A DNA stretch of 64,000 nucleotides from CAYNLG01 sp964397995 (lineage in GTDB: Bacteria; Planctomycetota; Phycisphaerae; FEN-1346): contig CAYNLG010000001.1 of the NCBI GenBank assembly GCA_964397995.1, positions 1 to 64,000 of the forward strand, written 5' to 3'. Below are positions 1 through 6,458 of the stretch, piece by piece. Position numbers and translations under genes: made by a program. Each line of letters begins with the position of its first letter. Within the stretch, counting starts at the first letter, position 1. The notes under the pieces are model-generated. The model did not search any database. It worked only from the letters and a program-made list of their open reading frames with translations, and had not been told where the DNA came from.

Positions 1-412
1 ACTGCATGACCTTCTGGCCGCGTTCCAGATAGGTATTGCTGATGAACTCCACCTCGTGCCGCTTTCCATCGCGGCCCTCCAGCGCCAGGTCATCATACCG
101 GATGAATTCCTTCTGCTGTAGCTCGGAAAAGTTGGCCTCGTTGGCGACAACATCCGCCAGGAAACCGAGATCCCAGACTTTCTTCTGGACCACATCTTCG
201 CGCGAGTAGCCCAGCAAAGCCAATAGATGCGTATTGGCATCCGTGATCATCCCGGTCTCGGCGTCGAGGATCAGAATACCGTCGTTGGAAGACTCGAAGA
301 GTCTGCGATAGCGGCTTTCCGAGGCACGCAATGCCTCCCACGCATCGGCACTCGCGGGTGTCGAGCCATGACGACGTCCCGTCTCGCAATTCGGTCCCTT
401 GTTTGGGCTCAT
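1..412 (-). CDS. PAS-domain signalling protein, N-terminal part (runs off the left edge)
   Basis: The minus strand is open from an ATG at 412 to the window edge, giving 137 residues with no stop. About 28 residues in lies a recognisable PAS domain: SRYRRLFESSNDGILILDA, then TGMITDANTHLLALLGYSRE, then a C-terminal part with GRDGKRHEVEFISNTY. PAS domains sense ligands, redox state or light and are usually coupled to a histidine kinase, cyclase or phosphodiesterase; that output domain lies outside the window. A strong promoter (TTGACT, 16 bp, TATAAT) sits about 60 bp upstream. No good ribosome site precedes the ATG, and an in-frame TTG lies seven codons upstream, just after a stop, so the start is uncertain. 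I am confident of the PAS domain and not of the full protein type. Confidence 0.8.
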   Translation of the reverse strand, partial: MSPNKGPNCETGRRHGSTPASADAWEALRASESRYRRLFESSNDGILILDAETGMITDANTHLLALLGYSREDVVQKKVWDLGFLADVVANEANFSELQQKEFIRYDDLALEGRDGKRHEVEFISNTYLERGQKVMQ

Positions 413-474
413 AGTGCTTGCCTGGCCCGCCAACTTTTTTTACAGACACCTGCCTTGTCGGGACACAAAAAGTC

Positions 475-502
475 ATTATACCGCCGTTCCAAGTCGAGTC
501 AA
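475..502 (-). promoter_or_regulatory. Sigma-70-like promoter of the PAS gene
   Basis: On the minus strand, -35 TTGACT (502-497) and a consensus -10 TATAAT (480-475) are separated by 16 bp. The predicted transcript starts near 468, leaving a leader of about 55 nt before the ATG at 412. Confidence 0.65.
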
Positions 503-612
503 GACTGAAACGTTCTGTAAAATGGCATCTCCGTCCTTTTGCCGGCTGGCCCGCTCCCGCGGCGCCCCTTGGCGTCAGGCCCTCGGCCGGCGCCTCCCGC
601 AGCGACCCGTCC

Positions 613-1065
613 ATGGCCTCCGCGTCCATGCGCAGGTACCGTCGCACCTGCCATTCCTCGCGTGTTTCCATCGCCAACGCCGTCATCAGCCGCGGACACG
701 AGGCCCCGTTCGGGAAAATCCACACCACCCGCGTCCGACGCGACGGCGACGCGGTTCCCGTCTCAGCCGCCCAGCACGTCGAGGACACCAACGGTGCCAA
801 CCGCACGTTGATCGCGGCCATCGCCAAGGGGCACCACTGGCAGGCCCAGCTGGAATCGGGCGAGTACGCCGGCCTCGAAGACCTGGCCAAGGACGTCGGC
901 TGCGACCGCCCCTGTGTCGGCCGCATGGGGCGCCTGACCAGCCTCGCGCCGGACATCATCGAGACGATCCCGCGGGGCGACGAACCCGACGGCCTGAGCC
1001 AGGAGAAGCCGCGGAAGCACCTGCCGGTGCGGTGGGAGGAGCAGAGGAAGGCCATGGGCCGCTGA
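613..1065 (+). CDS. Small helix-turn-helix protein resembling those paired with serine recombinases
   Basis: The reading frame ends at 1065. Its last 90 residues read AKGHHWQAQLESGEYAGLED, then DLAKDVGCDRPCVGRMGRLT, then LAPDIIETIPRGDEP, and end in LPVRWEEQRKAMG. From memory this matches a small ParB-like HTH protein often found beside large serine recombinases and DUF2924 genes in integrated elements. The family normally has HRWQ, YVxRxLRLxxLAPDI and LPxxWxEQR at these places, so several conserved positions have drifted (GRMGRLTSLAPDI). The N-terminus is unclear: ATG at 613 and 628 are candidates and neither has a convincing ribosome site. No recombinase is visible nearby. It may be a surviving fragment of a decayed element. 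The family match is moderate; whether it is expressed is unknown. Confidence 0.45.
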   Translation: MASASMRRYRRTCHSSRVSIANAVISRGHEAPFGKIHTTRVRRDGDAVPVSAAQHVEDTNGANRTLIAAIAKGHHWQAQLESGEYAGLEDLAKDVGCDRPCVGRMGRLTSLAPDIIETIPRGDEPDGLSQEKPRKHLPVRWEEQRKAMGR

Positions 1066-1087
1066 ACGACGAAGGTCACGACCGCTG

Positions 1088-2083
1088 TCACGCGTCGCTT
1101 GGAACGCCCGGGTCGGACGCCTCATTCCGCGTGCTGAGTTTCACGAACTCCTGACACATGGCGTCAAGGGCTTCCTGGCTGTGGCCGGCCCCGGCGCGAT
1201 CGCCGTACGCCTTGGCGATGAACCCGCCCTCAGGGCGGCCAAGTGTCCCCACGAGCTTGCGGCAATAGGCCCGGATGTCGTCGAGAGACCCATGCACCAT
1301 CGTGGCCTGAATATCCACGGGACACCAGAACGTGATCCGGCCGCCGAACCGTTGCCCCAACCGATCCAGCCCCATGTTCTCCTGCTGATCCATTTGGATC
1401 ACGTCCAGCCCGATCTCGATGAGGTCATCGAGAATGGCCGTGATATCTCCGCAACTGTGCAGGAATGTGAGGAGCCCGGCTTCGTGCGCCGCACGATAGA
1501 CACGGGCGTATCGCGGCTTCCAGATGTCTCTCCACGACTGGGGCGAGATCATCAGGCGGTCCTGCAGCCCCCAGTCGTCAGGCCACATGTAGCCGTCGGC
1601 CCCGGCTCGTGCGAACCGATCGACGGCGTAGAGATTCATGTCGACCAGCACATCAATCAGACGCCCCAGTTCCGCCGGGGCAGCGAGGATGTCGACCCAT
1701 GTGTCCTCCAGACCCCTGAGGAAATGAGCCCGTTCGTAGAGGGAGACGCCAGAGGCCAGAAGGAACTTCCCGCCCGCGCGCTCGCGTGCGCCGTCGAGCG
1801 ACTGCCATCGACTGGGATCACGAACATCCGGAACGGACAGGGCGCCCCACTGATCCCACTCGGTGAGGATCGGTTGCTTCACTTCTCCTAGACTGGACAC
1901 GCCGATGTTTTCCCAGACGCACCCCCATTCGTCGACACCGCTCCTGGGACGAGCGTCCGGCGACGGACTCATCGCGACATGGGCGAAATCCGATCCGTAT
2001 TCAGGCGTCAGTGCGTATGGGATGCGGGCCGCACCCGCGAATCGTATCGTCCTGCGGACAACCTCGCGTGGTGTCATTGACAT
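1088..2083 (-). CDS. Uroporphyrinogen decarboxylase-like (URO-D) methyltransferase family protein
   Basis: This 331-residue protein has the URO-D (beta/alpha)8-barrel fold. It contains SGVDEWGCVWEN near the N-terminus, GYMWPDDWGLQDRLMISPQ in the middle, and LHSCGDITAILDDLIEIGLD, whose His-x-Cys pair corresponds to a zinc site in MtaA/MtbA-type methylcobamide methyltransferases. These corrinoid-linked members transfer methyl groups and do not make haem, although hemB lies 30 kb away. I chose ATG 2083 because AGGAGA lies just upstream; the frame stays open further 5' but that part is arginine/proline-rich and unlike the family. The substrate cannot be told from sequence. No corrinoid protein gene is adjacent. 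Family assignment is firm and function is open. Confidence 0.8.
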   Translation of the reverse strand: MSMTPREVVRRTIRFAGAARIPYALTPEYGSDFAHVAMSPSPDARPRSGVDEWGCVWENIGVSSLGEVKQPILTEWDQWGALSVPDVRDPSRWQSLDGARERAGGKFLLASGVSLYERAHFLRGLEDTWVDILAAPAELGRLIDVLVDMNLYAVDRFARAGADGYMWPDDWGLQDRLMISPQSWRDIWKPRYARVYRAAHEAGLLTFLHSCGDITAILDDLIEIGLDVIQMDQQENMGLDRLGQRFGGRITFWCPVDIQATMVHGSLDDIRAYCRKLVGTLGRPEGGFIAKAYGDRAGAGHSQEALDAMCQEFVKLSTRNEASDPGVPSDA

Positions 2084-2644
2084 GGCGTTCTCTCCTGCCC
2101 CGGGATTATTCGCCAACCTGGTGCGGGCAGCATAGATCGGCCGGATGAGGTCTTCAAGGAGGATCGGGCAGGCTGCGCAGGGCCGTACCGGCGGTAGCGG
2201 GGCGAACCACCCCCTTTCCCCCAAGGCTTGGAAGGTCGTGTGCCGCCCTCGGTTTCTTGGACACGTCGTTGCCGGTAATCATGCCGCGACCTCCCGCGTG
2301 GAGCAAGCCTCTTTTCGGGCCTGGGCGGGCGTCCGGTAGCCGAGACGCCGGGAGAGCGTTTCGAGGTCCTCCCCGCGAAGCCCCCGAAGGCCTGGGTTCC
2401 ATCTTGGCCATGATGCCACTCCTTTCCGTTCGGGCCTGTTCATTCTACCCAACGCAAAGGAGTGTCCAAGCTGTCCCTGGGGCGGGAGAGGTGCTGCTTG
2501 CGCCATAAACAGATCGCCAAGGGAGTGGCGCGAAGGGGCATGGGCACACGAGTCCGGAATCGCTGCTGGTCCCGGTGCGGACGGGCCTGTTACCCCCCGG
2601 CAAGAACATCGGAACCAAATGGCCGCCAGGGCGTCTAATGTTGC
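2084..2644. other. Intergenic region with no convincing intact gene
   Basis: About 560 bp separates the URO-D-like gene from the lipoprotein gene. The six frames give only short, arginine/proline-rich open stretches. One minus-strand stretch at its left side resembles the end of a transposase and is listed separately. I see no tRNA, strong terminator or tandem repeat here. Confidence 0.5.
2279..2420 (-). pseudogene. Possible C-terminal fragment of a transposase or integrase
   Basis: The minus-strand frame ending at 2279 reads LETLSRRLGYRTPAQARKEA and stops after STREVAA. The LGYRTPAEA-type ending is typical of DDE transposases of IS3-like and related families, where it follows the catalytic core. 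No core, start or terminal inverted repeat is found, so at most this is a remnant. The match rests on about 15 residues and could be chance. Confidence 0.25.
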
Positions 2645-3604
2645 ATGATGAAGATACACGCGGCCATTTCCCGAGTGAGCCTGCATCCAGCCCTGTTCCT
2701 GGTGGTGGTGCTTTTCGGGTGTTCCAGATCCGACCCGGTCCCCAGCAGCAGTTCGCCGATTGATGGGACGGCAACTCGGCCGGCCCATGTGCTACACATG
2801 GCGGCATCGGCGGATGAATTAGATCCGGGATTCCCTGTCAAGCCCGCCCTCGAGTTGCAAGAGTGGGTCGACGATTACGAGGACGCCGTCCTCGACGAAA
2901 AGCTGTCGGCTCGGCTCAAGGAAGCGGAAGCCCAATGGCTTGAAGCCAAGAAGAATGGCAAGACCCGGTGGAACTCCCGGCAGTGGATGAAGGAGCCGAG
3001 CTATTACAGAGCACTCGATACGCCCAATCTGGCTGAGGAGTGTTTTGAGCGGTCCATCATCGCCAATGAACTGGACATATACAACGATCCGGCTTTTGGC
3101 TTGCGGTGTGTGCGAATCATGCACAATGGCTTCGCCGAGCTGTTCTCGCGGGCCGACCTCTGGCAAGGCATTCTTCATGTCCTCGACCAGGCCTCCGCCA
3201 CGATTGCAGACCCGAAGAGCGACCTGATGCAGCTTGTTCATGCAGCTGGCACCATTGAGGCGATCTGCACGCTCTGCCGCCTTTCGCCGCTGCGGGAGCA
3301 GATCAAAGGGCACGAGGCAGCATTCTTGCAGGCTCAGATTCGCGTTCTCAAGGGGTTCAGGGCGAAGCTGGACTTGCCTCGTGCCGATGGGTCGATCGGC
3401 TTCTTCCGCGAGCCGTGCAGCGTGGCCACCATGGCGATGGTGTTCCTCAGGCAGATTGCCCCCGCGGAATACGCAGCATTGGCCCCCAGGATGGAACTCT
3501 TCAGGTTTCCTCGAGAGCAGAACGCGGAGATTCTCAAGGCGTACCTGGACATGGTCATCCTGGCCTTGGACTCCGCGAGCGCATCGAGTGACGGTTCGAA
3601 ATGA
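2645..3604 (+). CDS. Predicted lipoprotein of unknown function
   Basis: This 319-residue protein begins with a lipoprotein signal: a basic start, a hydrophobic stretch (LFLVVVLFG) and a lipobox cysteine at residue 26 (LFGC-SRSD). The mature part is mostly predicted helix with no domain I recognise; it holds several Cys (ECFERS, LRCVRIM, ICTLCRLSP). Its base composition and codon use look less GC-extreme than most of the window, which would fit later acquisition. Two ATG codons (2645 and 2648) have no ribosome site, and a TAATGT element lies at 2636-2641, so a very short leader is possible. The flanking genes give no functional clue. Confidence 0.75.
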   Translation: MMKIHAAISRVSLHPALFLVVVLFGCSRSDPVPSSSSPIDGTATRPAHVLHMAASADELDPGFPVKPALELQEWVDDYEDAVLDEKLSARLKEAEAQWLEAKKNGKTRWNSRQWMKEPSYYRALDTPNLAEECFERSIIANELDIYNDPAFGLRCVRIMHNGFAELFSRADLWQGILHVLDQASATIADPKSDLMQLVHAAGTIEAICTLCRLSPLREQIKGHEAAFLQAQIRVLKGFRAKLDLPRADGSIGFFREPCSVATMAMVFLRQIAPAEYAALAPRMELFRFPREQNAEILKAYLDMVILALDSASASSDGSK

Positions 3605-3805
3605 CTCAGGGGCCCGAGGCGAACGGGTCTGCTAACGGGGCGAGGGCTGTTTACGAGAGAGTTCGAGAGCTTGGCCCGTTGCTCTCGGCGTGCGGGAGAG
3701 AACGTGTAGGTTCACGGCCGCAACGTGGTGGAGGTGGGTTGAAACAGAGAGCGCGGTCAGCGCGAGCGGGTGCGTCGTAACTCTTTGTTGGCAACGAGAT
3801 ACGGA
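3605..3805. other. Intergenic region, nothing recognised
   Basis: About 200 bp after the lipoprotein gene shows no open frame with coding character, no clear promoter and no tRNA. It is followed by the three hairpins described next. Confidence 0.5.
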
Positions 3806-3972
3806 AACGCCCGGCCAGTTGCCTGGTCGGGCGTTCGCGTTAACAGGATCACCAGCCGAAGTTCGGTCTGGTGATTGAAGCTCCCCAGGCAGGTCTCGAA
3901 CCCACAGCCCGGCGGCAAACACATGCTGACCCGGTGGCGCACCCGGTAAGCGCAGCACCCGTCGCTGGGGAG
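3806..3972 (-). ncRNA. Candidate structured RNA: tRNA-like domain followed by two hairpins
   Basis: Three stems follow one another. The largest (3881-3972) is closed by an exact 8-bp pair CTCCCCAG/CTGGGGAG and, read on the minus strand, contains a T-arm-like hairpin with loop TTCGAGA next to the closing stem, as in the acceptor/T-arm end of a tRNA. It is about 92 nt long, has no CCA, and I could not fit a normal D-arm and anticodon arm, so it is not an ordinary tRNA. The second stem (3848-3875) pairs ATCACCAG with CTGGTGAT around a nested CCGAA/TTCGG. The third (3806-3835) pairs AACGCCCG with CGGGCGTT and would end the minus-strand transcript, but only a few T follow. Possibilities are a degenerate tRNA, a tRNA-derived attachment site, or another small RNA. 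The strand is inferred from the T-arm. Confidence 0.35.
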
Positions 3973-4016
3973 ACGCCGCAGGCGGCCCCCCCATGCCCCG
4001 GGCGGGCCGATTAGCC

Positions 4017-4046
4017 TTGACACCCCCGGCTGGGGGGTCTTAAGCT
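4017..4046 (+). promoter_or_regulatory. Candidate promoter of the 28-residue peptide gene
   Basis: A consensus -35 TTGACA (4017-4022), an 18-bp spacer containing the stem CCCCCGGC/TGGGGGG, and a weak -10 TAAGCT (4041-4046) lie about 50 bp upstream of a small gene with a strong ribosome site. Confidence 0.5.
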
Positions 4047-4098
4047 GGGAGGCGAACGGACGCGGCACGGATTCGTGGACCCAAGAAGGAGGCCTCGC

Positions 4099-4185
4099 AT
4101 GCCCGGGTGGCTGTATCCGATCCTCATCATCGCCCTGATCGGCCTCATCGTCCTCTGGGTGGTGATCCGGAAGAAGCAGGGATAG
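4099..4185 (+). CDS. 28-residue single-pass membrane peptide
   Basis: ATG at 4099 follows AGGAGG with 7 bp spacing, one of the best ribosome sites in the window. The product starts MPGWLYPILIIALIGLIVLW and ends VVIRKKQG: a single hydrophobic helix of about 20 residues with a basic C-terminus, so N-out/C-in by the positive-inside rule. It has its own candidate promoter. It lies 200 bp upstream of the cyclophilin-like gene and appears to be a separate unit. Small peptides of this kind include toxin components, regulators of membrane complexes and stress proteins; nothing here decides between them, and no antitoxin-like partner is adjacent. Confidence 0.6.
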   Translation: MPGWLYPILIIALIGLIVLWVVIRKKQG

Positions 4186-4323
4186 GGCGGCCTGTCGCGC
4201 GGCGGCCGCGGGCCGGCGTGCGGCAAGGCCGACGGGGCGGCCACGCGACCGCCCCCACCAGGCGGACCGGTGCGGCCCGTGCGGGAGGCGGCGGGCGCGA
4301 CCGGTCCGTGTCGCCTTTTAGGC

Positions 4324-4352
4324 TTGCAAGGCGCGGCGGGGGGGCGTACCCT
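4324..4352 (+). promoter_or_regulatory. Sigma-70-like promoter of the cyclophilin-like gene
   Basis: TTGCAA (4324-4329), 17 bp, TACCCT (4347-4352). The predicted start near 4359 gives a leader of about 25 nt carrying GGAGA before the ATG at 4385. Confidence 0.5.
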
Positions 4353-4384
4353 GTGCCGCTTGCACCACGGCCCTGGAGACGCAC

Positions 4385-4981
4385 ATGCACGAGATCCGTA
4401 TCGCGACCGACAAGATCGAGATGCTGGCGACGCTGAACGACACGCCCACCGCCGAGCGTATCTGGCAGGCGCTGCCGTTCGAGAGCACCGTCAACACCTG
4501 GGGGATGGAAATCTACTTCAGCATCCCCGTCCAGGACGAGCTGGGGCCGGAGTCCCGCGACCGCATGGAAGTCGGCGAACTGGGCTATTGGCCCACCGGC
4601 AGCGCCTTCTGCATCTTCTTCGGCCGCACCCCCGCCTCCAAGGGCGACGAGCCCCGGGCCGCCAGCCCCGTCAATCCCATCGGCCGCGTCGAGGGCGACG
4701 TCAAGGTCTTCCGCCAAATCCGCGACGGCGAGACCGTGAGCGTCGAGCCGGTGACGAATACGCCGGGCCAGGCGCCGGCGCCGGTGGCGCCGGGCGACGC
4801 GGGCCAGATCGCCACGCCGGAGCCCGAGGCCGACGCCGAACCGGACGCCGCGACCAAAGCCGACGCCGCGCCCAAAGCCGACGCCGAGCGCGCCCCGGCC
4901 CCGGAGGCCGACGCCGAAACCGCCCCCGACCCCGCGCCCGAACCCGAGGCCGCCCCTGAGGGCGAGCCCCCCTCGGCCTGA
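4385..4981 (+). CDS. Cyclophilin-like fold protein (TM1367/DUF369 type) with an acidic tail
   Basis: Residues 1-120 match the small cyclophilin-like barrel family: IATDKIEMLATLNDTPTAE, IWQALPFESTVNTWGMEIYF, GELGYWPTGSAFCIFFGRTP and NPIGRVEGDVKVFRQI. These proteins resemble peptidyl-prolyl isomerases in fold, but isomerase activity has not generally been shown. The family is normally about 120 residues; here about 75 further residues are almost only Ala, Asp, Glu and Pro. ATG 4385 has GGAGA six bases upstream. The gene has its own promoter and precedes a divergently functioning transporter ATPase in the same direction, so context does not give a role. The domain call is firm and the biochemical role unknown. 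Confidence 0.8.
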   Translation: MHEIRIATDKIEMLATLNDTPTAERIWQALPFESTVNTWGMEIYFSIPVQDELGPESRDRMEVGELGYWPTGSAFCIFFGRTPASKGDEPRAASPVNPIGRVEGDVKVFRQIRDGETVSVEPVTNTPGQAPAPVAPGDAGQIATPEPEADAEPDAATKADAAPKADAERAPAPEADAETAPDPAPEPEAAPEGEPPSA

Positions 4982-5089
4982 ACCGCCTGACTCGTCCGCC
5001 GGCCGGGTCGGCCCGGCGGCGGGCGATGCATAACCGGCCCCGACGCCCAGGCGCCGCCGAACGGACGCGCCGCCGCCCGCGGAACCGTG

Positions 5090-5118
5090 TTGACGTTCCG
5101 CCTCCCGGCGCGTACCAT
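5090..5118 (+). promoter_or_regulatory. Sigma-70-like promoter of the sugar ABC ATPase gene
   Basis: TTGACG (5090-5095), 17 bp, TACCAT (5113-5118), 52 bp before the ATG at 5170. Confidence 0.6.
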
Positions 5119-5169
5119 GGGGCCTTGCACGCGCCCCGCGGGGGGTGCCGCGTGCGGAGACTGAGGACG

Positions 5170-6294
5170 ATGGCTGACGTCACACTGGACAAGGTAACCA
5201 AGGTGTTCCCGGGCGGCACGGTGGCCGTCGACGGTTTCACCCTGGCCATCCAGGACCGCGAGTTCGTGGTGCTGGTGGGCCCGTCGGGGTGCGGCAAATC
5301 GACGACGCTGCGCATGGTGGCCGGCCTGGAAGAAGCCACCGAGGGCACCATCTCCATCGGCAACCGCGTGGTCAACGACGTCCCGCCCAAGGACCGCGAC
5401 ATCGCCATGGTCTTCCAGAACTACGCCCTGTACCCGCACATGACGGTCTACAAGAACATGGCGTTCGGGCTGAAGCTGCGGCGGTTTCCGAAGGACGAGA
5501 TTCACCAGCGCGTCCTGGAGGCCGCCCGCATCCTCGGCATCGAGCCGCTGCTGGAGCGCAAGCCCAAGGCCCTGTCGGGCGGCCAGCGCCAGCGCGTCGC
5601 CGTCGGCCGCGCCATCGTCCGCCAACCCCAGGCCTTCCTCTTCGACGAGCCCCTCTCGAACCTCGACGCCAAGCTCCGCGTCGAGATGCGGGCCGAACTG
5701 AAACGCCTCCACCACAACCTCCAGACCACCGTCATCTACGTCACCCACGACCAGGCGGAGGCCATGACCCTCGGCGACCGCGTCGTCGTCATGCACGAGG
5801 GCCGCATCCAGCAGGTCGCCCCGCCCCTGACCGTGTACGACTTCCCGGTCAACCAGTTCGTCGCGGGCTTCCTCGGGACGCCCGCCATGAACTTCGTCCC
5901 CGGCCGCCTCGAGGGTGCCGGCGAGACGCTCCACTTCGTCGCCGACGCGACCCGCATCCGCCTGCCAGGGCCGATGGCGGGGCGCGTGGCGGACTTCGTG
6001 GGGCGCGGCGTGACGCTGGGCGTCCGCCCGGAGGACATCAAGCACACCGGCGCCGGCGACGAAAACGTTCTGCCCGGCGCCGTCCGCGTCGTCGAGCCGC
6101 TCGGCGACGAGCAGATCATCCACTTGGCCGGCCCGGCCGACACGGTCCTGGTCGCCAAGCTCGACTCCCACGTGACGGTGGAGGTCGATAGCCGCATGGA
6201 CGTGTACCTGGATATGAATCGCGTCCACCTGTTCGATGACGAAACGGGCCGAAACATCAGTCTGGAGCCGGCACATGTAGCGGAGCCCGTCTGA
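5170..6294 (+). CDS. ABC transporter ATP-binding protein, MalK/UgpC type
   Basis: This 374-residue cytoplasmic ATPase powers import of a sugar or glycerol-phosphate-type solute. It has Walker A GPSGCGKST (residues 37-45), the Q-loop in VFQNYALYPHMTV, the signature LSGGQRQRVAVGRAI (from residue 135), Walker B with FLFDEPLSNLDAKLR, and the H-loop in YVTHDQAEAMTLGDR. After residue 235 comes the TOBE/MOP C-terminal domain (GTPAMNFVPGRL, TLGVRPEDI), which in MalK-like proteins binds regulators. Length and architecture are normal. Start ATG 5170 follows GAGG. No permease or binding protein is adjacent; in many bacteria one such ATPase (MsiK-like) serves several distant importers, which is a reasonable inference here. 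A terminator follows. Confidence 0.92.
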   Translation: MADVTLDKVTKVFPGGTVAVDGFTLAIQDREFVVLVGPSGCGKSTTLRMVAGLEEATEGTISIGNRVVNDVPPKDRDIAMVFQNYALYPHMTVYKNMAFGLKLRRFPKDEIHQRVLEAARILGIEPLLERKPKALSGGQRQRVAVGRAIVRQPQAFLFDEPLSNLDAKLRVEMRAELKRLHHNLQTTVIYVTHDQAEAMTLGDRVVVMHEGRIQQVAPPLTVYDFPVNQFVAGFLGTPAMNFVPGRLEGAGETLHFVADATRIRLPGPMAGRVADFVGRGVTLGVRPEDIKHTGAGDENVLPGAVRVVEPLGDEQIIHLAGPADTVLVAKLDSHVTVEVDSRMDVYLDMNRVHLFDDETGRNISLEPAHVAEPV

Positions 6295-6355
6295 GGCCAC
6301 CGGCGCGGAAGGTCCGCCACCCCCGGCCGCACGGGCGGCCGCGGGCGAGGCGGGG

Positions 6356-6391
6356 GAGTGGGTCTCGCGGGGCGGTCCCACTCTTTTCTTT
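6356..6391 (+). terminator. Rho-independent terminator
   Basis: GAGTGGG (6356-6362) pairs exactly with CCCACTC (6377-6383) and is followed by TTTTCTTT (6384-6391), a rare T tract in this GC-rich sequence. It separates the ABC ATPase gene from nusA. Confidence 0.75.
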
Positions 6392-6458
6392 CCGGCCCCC
6401 GGCCGCATGGCATGGCCACGACGCACCGAGACGCACCGACGGAGGGAACCCAGGCAGC

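Noticed and set aside
3881..3972. An ordinary tRNA or selenocysteine tRNA
   Set aside because: The closing stem and T-arm fit, but no usable D-arm or anticodon arm with a 7-nt loop could be built, and no CCA follows. Kept only as a structured-RNA candidate.
3806..3972. Signal recognition particle RNA
   Set aside because: The conserved GGTCAGG and GGAAGGAAGCAG core is absent on both strands.
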